A DNA stretch of 64,000 nucleotides from Coturnix japonica (lineage: Eukaryota > Chordata > Aves > Galliformes > Phasianidae): NCBI RefSeq assembly GCF_001577835.2, contig NC_029542.1, positions 1 through 64,000 on the forward strand. The letters run 5' to 3'. The notes beneath the pieces were generated by a model. That model was not told the DNA's origin. It did not search any database and worked only from the letters and a program-made list of their open reading frames with translations. Shown here piece by piece: positions 52,087-63,111 of the stretch. Position numbers and translations under genes: made by a program. Every line of letters begins with the position of its first letter. The stretch's first letter is position 1.

Positions 52087-52150
52087 AGAAAAATAGAAGG
52101 AAGTTATCTCCAACTCCACATATAAGTTTTTTATTTAATTTCCAGAAGAA
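52087..52150 (-). pseudogene. TRAJ: Possible relic TRAJ
   Basis: The minus strand reads KLICGVGD where KLIFGxG would be expected (Phe to Cys). No GT donor is found 34 nt downstream and a stop lies just upstream, so this would be a dead J. A chance match is possible. Confidence 0.3.
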
Positions 52151-52470
52151 ATACCACGACACAAAGATTACCTACACCATGATGCAAGTGTGGAAGTACT
52201 TGCATGCACCTATGTTGCTGGATTTTGAGTGTTCCCCCATAGGGAAGCTCCACAGCTTGTGAAATTTAACTAATTGCACTGAAGAAGATCTCTGTCCTAC
52301 AACATCTAGCAGATGCTACAGTAAGAATGAAATCCCTGTAATTCTCTTTTGGCTACAACCTGCATCTGAACTGCATTTTGTTACTCTTCTAGCAAGCTTT
52401 TGCTTTACTTTTGGTGGGCTGGATTTTTTCCACCAAACAACTCAAAAGTCCTGAGTCTCAGAAATCTTAC

Positions 52471-52530
52471 TTGGTTTTACTACAAGTGCGGTTCCATCTC
52501 CATAGGTAAGCTGGTAGGTATTCATGGACA
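52471..52530 (-). CDS. TRAJ: TRAJ segment with YGDG motif
   Basis: Reads NTYQLTYGDGTALVVKP; Tyr replaces the Phe of FGxG. The recombination signal is excellent: CACTGTG (52531-52537), 12-bp spacer, GATTTTTGC (52550-52558). Donor GTAAGA, 34 nt from the Tyr codon. Probably usable. Confidence 0.93.
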
Positions 52531-53144
52531 CACAGTGCTGTCTGGCATAGCAAAAATCTTTGCATGCTCTTTCAGAATTGTGAGGGGTGTGTTCCGCTCA
52601 ACATCCCTGCCTCCCATCTCACAGGGCTGAGTACCCTGAGGATAACTACTCTAACTCTGAAAGTCAGAAATAAAGAAGACATTGAGTATCCCCACCTTTT
52701 CCTCATCCTTGGTGGCAATGTTCCCTACCACAACCATTAGGAACTTTTTGAACTGTACCAACAGACATTTAGTAATGAAGCTGCTTAAGATCCCTGCTGA
52801 AGCAAAACCATCTGTTGACTTTGCTGTTAGACATGGTACAATAGCTTCATCACAAAGCCTTGTTGGGCTAGAAAAGGATGGGAACAAAATCATGGCCATA
52901 GTTTAGGATCAGAATAACTGATGAAGATGATCTTCCTATCAGTCCACTTTTCCCTCCACAGCTTTTTTCCATGATACATCAATTGGGTAGATAATGCAAG
53001 AACAAATACAGTAATTTAAATCAGGGCTACATATTTCAACTAGCCAATTCCTTTCGCTACCAAGCCACAATCTTAAAAGCCGTTCTGCTATTCAAATCTA
53101 AATCCACAATAAAAAAAAGAAGCACATATAAACTTGGTTCTTAC

Positions 53145-53201
53145 TCGGTTTCACAATAAGCTCTGTCCCTTTTCCAAAGATGACTTTATAGCCAGTGTTC
53201 A
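53145..53201 (-). CDS. TRAJ: TRAJ segment, intact
   Basis: Reads NTGYKVIFGKGTELIVKP. RSS CATTGTG (53202-53208), 12-bp spacer, AGTTTTTGT (53221-53229). Donor GTAAGA; correct 34-nt spacing. Confidence 0.95.
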
Positions 53202-53303
53202 CACAATGAAAAACAAGCCAACAAAAACTGTCCTTGAAGCCATCACATCCACAGGCACAACTACAGCTTGTCTGATCTATCTCAGGAAATTTAAACATGA
53301 AAT

Positions 53304-53505
53304 ACAGAATCATAGAATCACAAGCTACAGCAAACCACTAAACCATCTCTCGTAGCTCCTCATCCAGATGCCTCTTGAACACTGCCAGGGACAGCGACTC
53401 CACCACCTCCCTGGGCAGCCATTCCAGTGCCTGACCACTCTCTGACAGAAAAAGTTCTTTTTTATATCTAGTCTAAACCTCTTCTGGTACAAAGTAGTAC
53501 CTTCA
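53304..53505 (-). mobile_element. CR1 3' fragment
   Basis: Reversed CR1 3' end (CAGAATCATAGAATCACAAG) running into the coding end GGCAGCCATTCCAGTGCCTG. Confidence 0.88.
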
Positions 53506-53916
53506 TGCAAAGACAGTGATATGGGAATTTAGATGTCTAATCTAGCTATTATTCCTCTATCAGATGTTCTGCATGTAGAGATTTTCAAATGATGGTTTGA
53601 GAAGCAAGGCAATGTTTCAAGTGCATCTAGAATCCACTACACTGTTCTCATGCAAAAAAATGGCCTGAAGTCATAGAAAAAATAAACAACAACAGTACAA
53701 CCCTACATTTTAAAGAAAGCAAACTATATTCTTTATCCTTTAGGCTTTTTTATTTTATTTTGTTTTATTTTATTTGAATTTCCAAGTCTCAGAATTTGGT
53801 CCTTGACTCTTCAAATATTCTTCTGCCTAAAAATTAATGTAGGTCTATCAAGCTCAGTGCTCAGCTCAGTACTGAAAATCTAAATTACTGATTATTCTAA
53901 ATGTTACACTGCTCAC

Positions 53917-53977
53917 CACGTCTCAGGGTTAACATATCCCTTCCTGCCAAACACCACCTTCCCCACATCAGCATTCA
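53917..53977 (-). pseudogene. TRAJ: TRAJ with disrupted motif and splice phase
   Basis: Reads NADVGKVVFGRKGYVNPET, so FGxG is lost. Heptamer CATGGTG (53978-53984), 12-bp spacer, TATGTTTGC. Donor GTGAGC. The Phe-to-donor distance is 35 nt instead of 34, so joining to TRAC would be out of frame. Confidence 0.65.
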
Positions 53978-53984
53978 CACCATG

Positions 53985-54709
53985 GCCAAGGAGGTAGCAA
54001 ACATAGCAGCCCTTCTGTTGGGGTCAACATGTTGTTTATCCTGAAATATGAGGTGAGAGAACTGGCAATGAATTTATCCAGAGATCTGGGTAGGACCAGG
54101 ATCTGCAGCAAGCCCTGCAGAAGTAGCATCAAGGATACTAAGGAAGCTAAATCACTTCTAGAGAATCCAAGTGATTCTGGATCACTGGAAAATGAAATTT
54201 AAAGTTTTGTGATACTGTGAAAATACGCAGACACCTAAAACTTCAGACATAACAAGAAAAGGAAAATTCAACCACTCAGTTTAAATGTAGAATGCTTATT
54301 CACTGCTTAACAGAAAGTACCCCAGCATTTTTCAGATATTGAAGCTGCAAGCCACATAGCTCTGCAGGACATGTTCTGAAAATGCCACCCCTACTGCACC
54401 ACTGCAGCCTCCAAAATCCACTTGAGCTTCAACAAGACCAGGTTCCCAAATTTATCTGGAATGCCATTATCTACACCACATACTGCTATCTAAGTTTAGA
54501 ATAAAGGGAAAAGCCCTCTTTTTCTATTAACTTAGACACTCTGAAATACTGCAGAGGAGGCCACGGCAACGGGGCACATGCCTGCAATCATTTTCTAAGA
54601 GCTTCTAGAGAATTTCACAGTTCAGCTCACAAGTTTATCTCCACTAAACAAAAAGTATGGAGAGAAAAAATGACACAAATTCTAGTTTCCAGTGTACCTG
54701 GGTACTTAC
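53985..54709. other. Inter-J spacer
   Basis: Nothing recognised. Confidence 0.4.
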
Positions 54710-54764
54710 AAGCCACAACTGAAAGCGAAGTTCCCTTTCCAAATGTGACTTTGTCTGCAGTATA
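54710..54764 (-). CDS. TRAJ: TRAJ segment, intact
   Basis: Reads VYTADKVTFGKGTSLSVVA. Heptamer GAGTGTG (54765-54771); a T-rich nonamer lies 12-14 bp upstream. Donor GTAAGT; 34-nt spacing. Confidence 0.9.
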
Positions 54765-54771
54765 CACACTC

Positions 54772-56044
54772 CAACACATTTCATTACAAAAATATTTCTG
54801 TCAGCCTTGCGCCTTGCCTTGCACAAAGAGCTGCTGCAAAGCTCTGTCACAGCATGCTCAAAGGCTGTGTAATTACTTGGAACACAGTGGAATCTGTTTC
54901 CCAAACAATGTTTCAGATACTCTTGTTCATCTGAATGGCGTGCCTTTGAGAATACCAGCCATTCACTGGCTCTGGTTTTCAATCACAGTCTCAAAAGAGC
55001 TTAGACTTGTGCTGTTAAGCAAAACGAAGTGTAGTGTTCCTGCCAGCTACTTTATGATTTAGCAACAGAACAAGTATTCTGTGAGGGTTCAGGTTGCATT
55101 TTACCTCCTGAGTTATTGCTAGAGCAAAGCCACAGGGCATGACTGCGAGGTGAGATTGTACCATTAACTCTCCTAATTGGCAAGGTGGTGACTTTAGATG
55201 CAGAACCAGTGGTGAATTTGAGGGTGCTGTCACAACACTGACAGAAACTTGGAGGGTTTGGTTGCCTGCAGGTGAAACCAGCACTGGAGATGTACTGGTA
55301 TCCTCCTTGCTTACACCCTGGGCAAGTGGAATGCTCACACTCAGGTGGAAACAGTCTGCCTTTCTAAAGGCTGGACTGATGGTGGACTTGCTTGGCTTTA
55401 TTGGGAGTCCACCTCCCACTTCTGGCTGTCTGCTCACCCACATAAGGTGCCCTTTTTCACTGACCACACTTCTCTAGGCTGAAAGCAACTGTGGTGCACT
55501 TATCACTCCATTTATACTCAGAAAAAGTCTACATACTGAAAGCTATCTAGCTTAACTGAAAGGAAGGAGTTGCACCAAGCAAATTCTGGGCCTTGCCTGA
55601 AATAACTGAAAGGAAAAAAAGTAAGAAACAGAACAAAAACCCAATTTTGCATACCCTATCACCTTTCGTACAGGCACTGGCATAAGTTGATCTACCTGTT
55701 CCTCTGCCCTAAACAATACCTTTCCTGCTCACTCACAGACTGTCAGCAACCAGGAGAGTGATGTTCACAGCATCTTTCTCTCAACAGCGTAAGTCCACCT
55801 CATAGAAATATTTCTAAGGACAAGGCCACATTTCAGTGGTGATCTCTAACATGTGTAGGGATTTCATGCAAGGTCATTTTCCCAGAGGGTCCTCTGATGG
55901 CTACATCATCTACATAAAATGAAATAGCACCTATTTTCTCCTCTACCTATGTAAGGTGATATGGATGCCACAGAGACATCTACAGGGCGCTACAGTGGAT
56001 ACTTAAGGAATATGACAAAGGAAACAGAAAAACTGAACACTCAC
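54772..56044. other. Inter-J spacer
   Basis: No J, gene or named repeat. The longer open frames on both strands at 55015-55477 have no domain features. Confidence 0.4.
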
Positions 56045-56109
56045 TTGGCTGGACAGACAGACTGGTCCCCACACCAAAGGTCACTTTGCCATATGCAGAG
56101 CTATAATCA
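56045..56109 (-). CDS. TRAJ: TRAJ segment, intact
   Basis: Reads SSAYGKVTFGVGTSLSVQP. RSS TGCTGTG (56110-56116), 12-bp spacer, GCTTTTTGT (56129-56137). Donor GTGAGT; 34-nt spacing. Confidence 0.95.
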
Positions 56110-56199
56110 CACAGCATTTCCTCCCACAACAAAAAGCCCATCCACCATCTTGAGAAGCAGCACGAGCCCCTCAAGGCTAAGCCCAGCAGTGCTAAGGCC

Positions 56200-57000
56200 A
56201 GGAAGGGCAGAACACTTCTTGAGCAACCTATTCCAATGAATCACTACTCTTTCTGAGTGGATTTTTTTCTGTTATCCAAACTGAACCTCTCCGGGCACAA
56301 CATGAAGCCTTTCCCTTTAGGCCCCTAGCACTAGGTACATGGGAGAAGAACTGTATGCCATGTCACCACAAACTTCTTTCAGGTAGCTGTAGTGGGCAAT
56401 CAGGTCTCCTCAGAGCCTCCTCTTCAGACTGAACAATCCCAGTTCCCTCAGCCACTCCTCATAAGACTTGTGCTCCAGACTCCTCACCAGTTTCATTGCC
56501 CTTCTCTGGACATGCTCCAGGGCCTCAATGTCTTCTCTAATAAGGGGCCAACAACAGTATTCAAGGCCACCAGTGCTGGGTATGAAGGGAAGATGACTTC
56601 CCAGCTCCTCCTGGCTACAGGGTTTCTGATACACTTGGGCACTCTACTGGTTTATGTTCAGCTGCCCATGGACTAACACCTCCAGATCCTTTATGCAGTT
56701 TCCAGCCAAACTGCCCCAATCATGCAGTGATTCACGGAGTTATTGTGAACAAAACACAGGACCTGGAACTTGGCCATGTTGAACACGATACAATTGGCCT
56801 TGGTCCATCCAGCCAGCTTATTCTGACCCCTTTGTAGAGACTTCCAACTCCAAAGCTTCCTACCCCAACTTTGTGCAACCTGAAAACTCAATGAGGGCAC
56901 ATTTAATCCCTTGGTCCAGATCATCAGTGAAGATATTAAACAGGAAGAGCCCCAGTACTGATGTCTGGGGAGAACTACCTATTGCAGCCTAGATTTAATT
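56200..57000 (-). mobile_element. CR1 LINE fragment
   Basis: Minus-strand CR1 with [20 protein letters not shown] and upstream reverse transcriptase remnants (LGLFLFNIFTDDL-like). It lacks a clear 3' terminal repeat. Confidence 0.85.
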
Positions 57001-57182
57001 TGATCCATCACCATTTTCTGGGCCAGTCCATATAGACAGATTTTTACCAATTAAAGAGTATGCCTGTAGAAGCCCTTGATTTACTTTAGCTTGCGAAAAA
57101 AGGAAAAGCCATAGGGAAAGAAAGCACAAAGGTAGCCACATAAGCTGCAAAGTGCCAACATGGACTCAATGCTTGTACTCAC

Positions 57183-57245
57183 AGAGCTTTACAGTCAACA
57201 ACGTTCCTTCACCAAATGTCATCTTTCCACCTGCCGCATTATACC
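57183..57245 (-). CDS. TRAJ: TRAJ segment, intact, consensus-like RSS
   Basis: Reads YNAAGGKMTFGEGTLLTVKL. RSS CACTGTG (57246-57252), 12-bp spacer, GGTTTTTGA (57265-57273): the closest to consensus in the window. Donor GTGAGT; 34-nt spacing. Confidence 0.96.
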
Positions 57246-57535
57246 CACAGTGTTTCCTGCTGCCTCAAAAACCCAAGACTTGGCTCATACCCACTCTAAT
57301 TCATGTCTTCAATTAACCACCTCTGACCATCCTTTGTAAATAGACTCTCCCATGTCCAGAGAGAAACTTCAGCTCTGTCACCTCTTCTTCCCACATCATC
57401 CTGCAGCTCCTTTGCTATAACCAGACAGAAGACAAAGGGCTGTGCTTGCTGTCCATAATGTGTGTACTAACAGAAATGTTTTAGATATTTCTGCAATACC
57501 ATGCAAGGCTACAAAACATCACCAACAGTACTCAC

Positions 57536-57593
57536 AAGGCTTTACACAAAGCTTTGTTCCAGTTCCAAAGGTGAGCCTGCTAAAGCTATCACT
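57536..57593 (-). CDS. TRAJ: TRAJ segment, intact
   Basis: Reads SDSFSRLTFGTGTKLCVKP. Heptamer TGTTGTG (57594-57600) and a CTTTTGCGT-like nonamer. Donor GTGAGT; 34-nt spacing. Paralogous to the J at 58392, 856 bp away. Confidence 0.92.
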
Positions 57594-58004
57594 CACAACA
57601 ACACAACCCCTTACGCAAAAGCACTCCTATGCCCATAATGAAGCCCTTAGTGAGGCTGGCCGACCCCCATCCCAGCAAGACTTCTCCTTTTCTTCCCTAT
57701 CCTTCCATACTGTCCCCTAGGTTGCCATCACAATAGTAAATTCCTCACAAGTTTCAGAAAATCAGTGTCACAAAGCACACTCCATGTTCAAAGATAACCC
57801 AGTCCCAAAAGCATGCTAATCTCCAGTTCAGTTCTACTCCCACCACCTAAAACCAACATAACTGCAGCAGCAAGGGCATTCTTGGAACCTGTAAGGGCCA
57901 GGAAGTGCTTTCAGCTCAGCAAACAGGAAATCAAAAGATGGAACACCAAACTACATCTATGGGAAGAAGCACCTGTGGAAGACCTTTGGGAGCTGCACGC
58001 TCAC

Positions 58005-58064
58005 ATGGCAGGACACAGTCTGGACCCTGAGCCAGAGGTCAGCTTAGAGTCATACTTAGAATGA
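58005..58064 (-). pseudogene. TRAJ: TRAJ with SGSG motif and wrong splice phase
   Basis: Reads KYDSKLTSGSG; Ser replaces Phe. The motif-to-donor distance is 32 nt, two short, so splicing to TRAC is out of frame. The heptamer TGCTGTG (58065-58071) remains. Confidence 0.75.
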
Positions 58065-58391
58065 CACAGCATTTCTGACCCTAACAGAGGTCTCACATGG
58101 AGAAGAATGTTCTTCCCTCAATCCACAGCACTGACCTTCCTTTCTTTCTAAACAGCCTTATCCTCTGTGACAATTTAAAATCCCATTCTGTCACCCCTTC
58201 TTCCCTCACCAGCCTGCATGTCCTTTTGCCATAACGAGACAAAAAGTGAGGGGATTGGGCATGCCAAATGAAAGCCGTTCCATAAAATGATCTATATATT
58301 ATACAGTAATATATAATAATACTATCATTCATGTCTTGGGTATTTCTGGATTTCCACATCTCAATACAACATACCACCCAGCAGTACTCAC

Positions 58392-58450
58392 TCGGGATTT
58401 ACACAAAGCTTTGTTCCAGATCCAAAGGTGAAGCTGCTCCAGCCAGCACT
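58392..58450 (-). pseudogene. TRAJ: TRAJ, good motif but donor one nucleotide out of phase
   Basis: Reads GWSSFTFGSGTKLCVNP. RSS TGCTTTG (58451-58457), 12-bp spacer, GGTTTGTGC (58470-58478). Phe to donor is 35 nt rather than 34, so use with TRAC would shift frame. A related copy lies at 63053. Confidence 0.65.
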
Positions 58451-58754
58451 CAAAGCAACACCAGCCCTTGCACAAACCTTCTCCTGTCCCCATAGAAAGG
58501 CAGACCTCTGTGTGACTGGCCAAGCACAATCCACACAGTACTCAGGTATCCTTTCCATAAGCATAAAGACCAGCAGTTCAGCACTGCTCCCAACACACAG
58601 AAACACATGATCTGAAGCACTGAGGGCACTCTCAGTGACTGTAATGGCAGAAGAGGGATTTTAGCCCTGTTGTGTCTAAATCCAAAGGTGAAACACAAAA
58701 CTACGTCCGTTGGAAAAGGCTCCTATGGAAGACCTATGGACACTGTGTACTCAC

Positions 58755-58817
58755 AGGGTCGGATGGAGAGCCTGGTCCCTGTGCCAAACTTCAGCTCTCT
58801 GCCAGATCCTGTATTCA
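58755..58817 (-). CDS. TRAJ: TRAJ segment, intact
   Basis: Reads TGSGRELKFGTGTRLSIRP. RSS TGCTGTG (58818-58824), 12-bp spacer, GCTTTTTGT (58837-58845). Donor GTGAGT; 34-nt spacing. Paralogues at 61404 and 63421. Confidence 0.95.
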
Positions 58818-59348
58818 CACAGCATTGCATTCCTTAACAAAAAGCCTGTTCAGACACTTGAGAACAAACACTGGTGCCAGAAATTAGTCTGATCTTGCCG
58901 TGTAATGGAGGGCAGCAGAAGAATGAGGAGGGACCTTCTGATCCCAACACAAGTGTGGAAGTTATCAGGGTGGGAGTATGGAATGAGGCTGGTCTGCAGA
59001 AGGGGGTACTTCCAATCATTCTCCTCCAACTCCTGAACTCAGATTCCATACAATTTTTCCTCTATGTGCATTTCAAAGGGAAATACCTGACAATATATGG
59101 GAATAACAGTGTGACTGCAGAGAAATGTCCAAGTACACAAGTGACTCTTTCCCAAAAGAATTCAGACCTCCAAGTCAGCTCTTCTCAAAATATATCCTTA
59201 AAAACTACAGTGAGGATGCTGTCAGATCCTTCAAAAGCACAGAAAGAAAGTTTAGCTCTGCAAATATGAGATAAAAAAGAGGAACAGAAAACTACATATA
59301 TCGTAAGGAGCTCTTATAGAGCACCTATGGAAACTGCAGTGCACTCAC

Positions 59349-59410
59349 GTGTTTGGACAATGAGTCTGGTCCCCGAGCCAAAGGTTAGCATGTTGCTTGA
59401 GCCAGAATCA
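59349..59410 (-). CDS. TRAJ: TRAJ segment, intact
   Basis: Reads SGSSNMLTFGSGTRLIVQT. RSS TGCTGTG (59411-59417), 12-bp spacer, CGTTTTTGT (59430-59438). Donor GTGAGT; 34-nt spacing. Paralogue at 61998. Confidence 0.95.
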
Positions 59411-60064
59411 CACAGCATTTCCTTCCCTAACAAAAACGCCCCTCAGGCACCTGGGAAGCAGCACCTGACCTGTCCCCATTCTGTGGTGCACACTCCTGAT
59501 AAAACTGATGCCGATCGAAGTCTTGAGCAAGATGAGGCTTTACAGCTGCACAACAACAAGCACAAGCAGCAGCAGGGAGATCTGCATTCCTCTTAGACAT
59601 TCCTCTTAGACCTTCTTAGACCTTAGGCATTCCTCTTAGACCTGGATCAGCATCACAATCACATAATTTCCCCTGGACATTCTGCGTATTGTGTGTGTCT
59701 GTAACAACTGACTGCAGAATTCTTCATGCACAGGTGCTTGTGCACATGCACATGCACACACTAATTGCATCCAAGGGGGCTCCAGGCATAACAGCTGTTT
59801 CTTCTAAAGTAGGGAATGCAAACTCCATATCTTTTCTCATTCAGGGCTGTTTTCATTTACAGCTGAACAACAACAAGCACAAGCAGCAGCGGGGAGATCT
59901 GAACACACAGTGTGGAATCAGGAATGCAGTGCTATTGGCTTTGCAGGGACCTTCTGGGAACACATAAAGGTTCCTTTGAGACAGACCAAACTTTACCCTA
60001 ATGAACTCCTTGACCAACAGCCGAAGCTCAGTTTACCATGTGCAAGTAACTAAGAGGTACTTAC

Positions 60065-60132
60065 TGGGTTGCACAACAAGTCTGCTTCCTGGACCAAAGG
60101 TGAGCCTGTCAAAACTGGAGCCCGAATATTGC
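60065..60132 (-). CDS. TRAJ: TRAJ segment, intact
   Basis: Reads GSSFDRLTFGPGSRLVVQP. RSS GACTGTG (60133-60139), 12-bp spacer, GGTTTCTGT (60152-60160). Donor GTAAGT; 34-nt spacing. Paralogue at 62393. Confidence 0.93.
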
Positions 60133-60568
60133 CACAGTCACAGACTGCTTCACAGAAACCCCACAGCTCAGAGACAAGGAATACTGTTACCCTCAGAAGA
60201 GGCTGACATTTATAAGTGTGATGGAGCATGAAATAAATGATGCCGGACAAAGCTGATCACTGATGAATCATCTCCAGTATCCCACCTCAAAAGCTATACC
60301 AAAAAAAAAAAAAACAAACAGTGGGAAGGCAGCCCTTAGTGTGGCTGGCAGAGCCCGATCCCCACAACACTTGTGTGACCCTTTCCCAAAAGCACAGAGA
60401 ACAGCAGTTCAGCACTGCTCCCACCACACAGAAACACATGAACTGCAGCACTGAGGGCGTTCTCGGTGCCTGCAATGGCAGAGAACGATTTAAGCTCTGC
60501 AGGTCTTAAATAAAGTACATCAACTGCAAGTATCAATTATAGTAGACCTTCAGAAGCAACACACTCAC

Positions 60569-60633
60569 ATGGTTGTACAGAAAGTCTGGTCCCTGAGCCA
60601 AAGGTCAGCTTGCCAGTGATGGAGCTAGAATCA
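60569..60633 (-). CDS. TRAJ: TRAJ segment, intact
   Basis: Reads SSITGKLTFGSGTRLSVQP. RSS TACTGTG (60634-60640), 12-bp spacer, GGTTATTGT (60653-60661). Donor GTGAGT; 34-nt spacing. Its 3' half (FGSGTRLSVQP) is identical to that of the J at 61404. Confidence 0.94.
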
Positions 60634-61403
60634 CACAGTATTTCCCTTCTTAACAATAACCCTCTGGTTGAGGCAGCACCAGACCCCATTCTGTGATGCA
60701 CTCTCCTGATAAAACAGTCAGGGACTGCTGAGTTGAGGAGGAGTAGTTTAAGTTGGAGAGAAGAACGCAGCTGACCTGAGCTCTGGGAAGGCCACGGGCA
60801 TTCCTCTTAGACCTGTATCAGCATCACAATCAGACAATTTCCCCTGGACGTTCTGCTTACTTTGTATGTCTGTAACAACTGACTGCAGCATGCCCCTCTT
60901 TCCTAAAAAATAAAAGACAGGCAGCCAGTTGAGAATGAACACTGGTCCCCAGGGCTTATTCTGACCAGGCAGAGGCAGCAGAATGCTAGGGGGATCCCGT
61001 TTATCCCAAAGCAAGAGTGGAAGTTACCTTGCTGGTTGTACGCGATGAGGCTGAGACTGTACCTGAGGGCACTCCCAATCATTCTTCTCCACCTTTCTCA
61101 TTACCATCCATTCTTGGTGTCCAAGCAGCTGCCATCACAAATGCAAATCCCTTACCAGATGTGAGAATACCAGTGTGACACAGCACAGATTGAGAGCACA
61201 GATGACCCTTTCCTAAATGCATTCCCTCCTACAGCTCAGCTCTGCTCCCAGCTCATCTGTAATTTTTGCATTGAGGGTGTTATTGAAGCCTGTGGTGGCT
61301 GGAATGCCTTTCTGCACATCAAACATGAAGTGAAAAGCTGAACGTAAAACTACATCAGTTTGGCAAAGCACCTATAGAAGGTTTTTGGAAGATGCATACT
61401 CAC

Positions 61404-61469
61404 ATGGTTGTACAGAAAGTCTGGTCCCTGAGCCAAAGGTCAGCTTTGTGAAACCAGATCCAGTATTCA
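61404..61469 (-). CDS. TRAJ: TRAJ segment, intact
   Basis: Reads TGSGFTKLTFGSGTRLSVQP. RSS TGCTGTG (61470-61476), 12-bp spacer, GCTTTCTGT (61489-61497). Donor GTGAGT; 34-nt spacing. Its flank is paralogous to that of the J at 58755; the 3' half matches the J at 60569, so the segment looks mosaic. Confidence 0.95.
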
Positions 61470-61997
61470 CACAGCATTGCATTCCTTAACAGAAAGCCTA
61501 TACAGACACTTAAGAACCATCACTAGTCCCCAGGAATTAGTCTGACCATGCCAGGTCATGGAGGCACAGCAGAAAGGTGAGGAACTTCTGATTCCAAAGC
61601 AAGAAAGTTTATCAAGGTGGGTATGTGGGATGAGGTTGGGCTGAAACTGAGGGGTACTCCCAAACATTCTCTTCCTTCTCCTGTCCTCACAGTCCATCCA
61701 AGCTGTGCTTTTCACTACCATCACAACGGTAAATCCCTGATTAGATATGAGAATACCAATGTGAGTGCAAAGAACTATCTGAGAACACCGGAGACCCTTT
61801 CCCAAAAGCATTCAGACCTCTAGTTTGGCATTGTTGACAACTCAACATTACATTTCACAGCATGGGTATTCTCTAGGTCTTCAATGTCATATTGGAAATA
61901 CTAGCAATGCAATTTTGAGATGGAAAAGAGGAAAAGAGTACAAGACCTATTGCACGGAGCACCAGTGGAAGACCTATGGAAACTGTAGTGCACTCAC

Positions 61998-62059
61998 GTA
62001 GTTGGACTATGAGGCTGGTCCCTGAGCCAAAGGTCAGCTGGTAGCCATAGCCAGAATCA
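61998..62059 (-). CDS. TRAJ: TRAJ segment, intact
   Basis: Reads SGYGYQLTFGSGTSLIVQL. RSS TGCTGTG (62060-62066), 12-bp spacer, CGTTTTTGT (62079-62087). Donor GTGAGT; 34-nt spacing. Confidence 0.95.
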
Positions 62060-62392
62060 CACAGCATTTCCTTCCCTAACAAAAACGCCCCTCAGGCACC
62101 TGGGAAGCAGCACCTGACCAGTTCCCATTCTGTCATGCACACTACGGATAACACAGGCACAGATTGACATCTTGAGAAAAAGAAAGCTTTACAGCTGCAC
62201 AACAAGCGCAAGCAGCAGCAAGAAGCTCTGAGCAGACATTGTGACCTCAGGAATGCAGTGCTAATGACTTCATAGGGACCTTTTGGGAGTAAATAATTGT
62301 TCCTGTGGGACAGACCAAAATGCGCCTTAATGACCTCCTTCCCTACCTCAGCAGCTCAGTTTAACATGTGAAGGTAATTAAGAGGTACTTAC

Positions 62393-62463
62393 TGGGTTTC
62401 ACAGAAAGTCTGCTTCGTGGACCAAAGATGAGCTTGCCAGTAAAACCTGCACCTGAATACTGC
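62393..62463 (-). CDS. TRAJ: TRAJ segment with FGPR instead of FGxG
   Basis: Reads GAGFTGKLIFGPRSRLSVKP; the second Gly of FGxG is Arg, which may impair the J beta-bulge. RSS GACTGTG (62464-62470), 12-bp spacer, GGTTTCTGT (62483-62491). Donor GTAAGT; 34-nt spacing. The sister J at 60065 keeps FGPG. Confidence 0.9.
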
Positions 62464-63052
62464 CACAGTCACAGCCTGCATTACAGAAACCCCTCAGCTC
62501 AGAGACAAGAAACACTGTCACCCTCAGAAGAGGCTGACATTTGTAAGTGTGATGGAGCATGAAATAAATGATGCTGGACAGAAGTGAAATCATTGATGAG
62601 TCATACCCCAGTATCCTCCTCAAAATCTATTTCAAAAACCAGTGGCTCGGTCACCAATCACTGCCTTATGCGAAGATATTTGCCCTTGTGCTACATCTCA
62701 ATGTGCGAAGTTCTGCTGGGAATCGTCACGTGGAGAAAAGAATTTCTTCCTCAATCCACCACTAGACCTTCCTTTGTAAAACAGATCTTTTTCCTTTGTC
62801 AAACAGTCTTATCCTCTGAAGACAATTTTAAAATCCCAAATTTCTGTCACCCTTTCTTACCCTCACCAGCCTGCATTGTCTTTTGCATAACACAAGACAA
62901 AGTGAAGGGGACTGGGCATGCCAAATGAAAAGCCATCTCCATAAAGTGAACTATGCTATTATACTTATATATAATATATAATAATACTATCATCAATAGT
63001 GGGTATTTCTGGATTTCCACATCTCAATACAACAATCACCAGCAGTACTCAC

Positions 63053-63111
63053 TCGATTTCACACAAAGATCTTTGTTCCAGATCCAACAGGTGAACTGCT
63101 CAGCCAGCACT
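63053..63111 (-). pseudogene. TRAJ: TRAJ copy in noisy sequence (paralogue of 58392)
   Basis: The donor GTGAGT (63047-63052) and the J body line up with the segment at 58392, but small indels remove the FGxG frame. Since the whole surrounding kilobase has such indels, this may be sequence error rather than a true pseudogene. Confidence 0.6.

Noticed and set aside
55015-55477. Overlapping 150-residue and 71-residue frames as a possible gene in the J cluster
   Set aside because: No domain, no splice context and no J signal. The frames lie in ordinary inter-J DNA.
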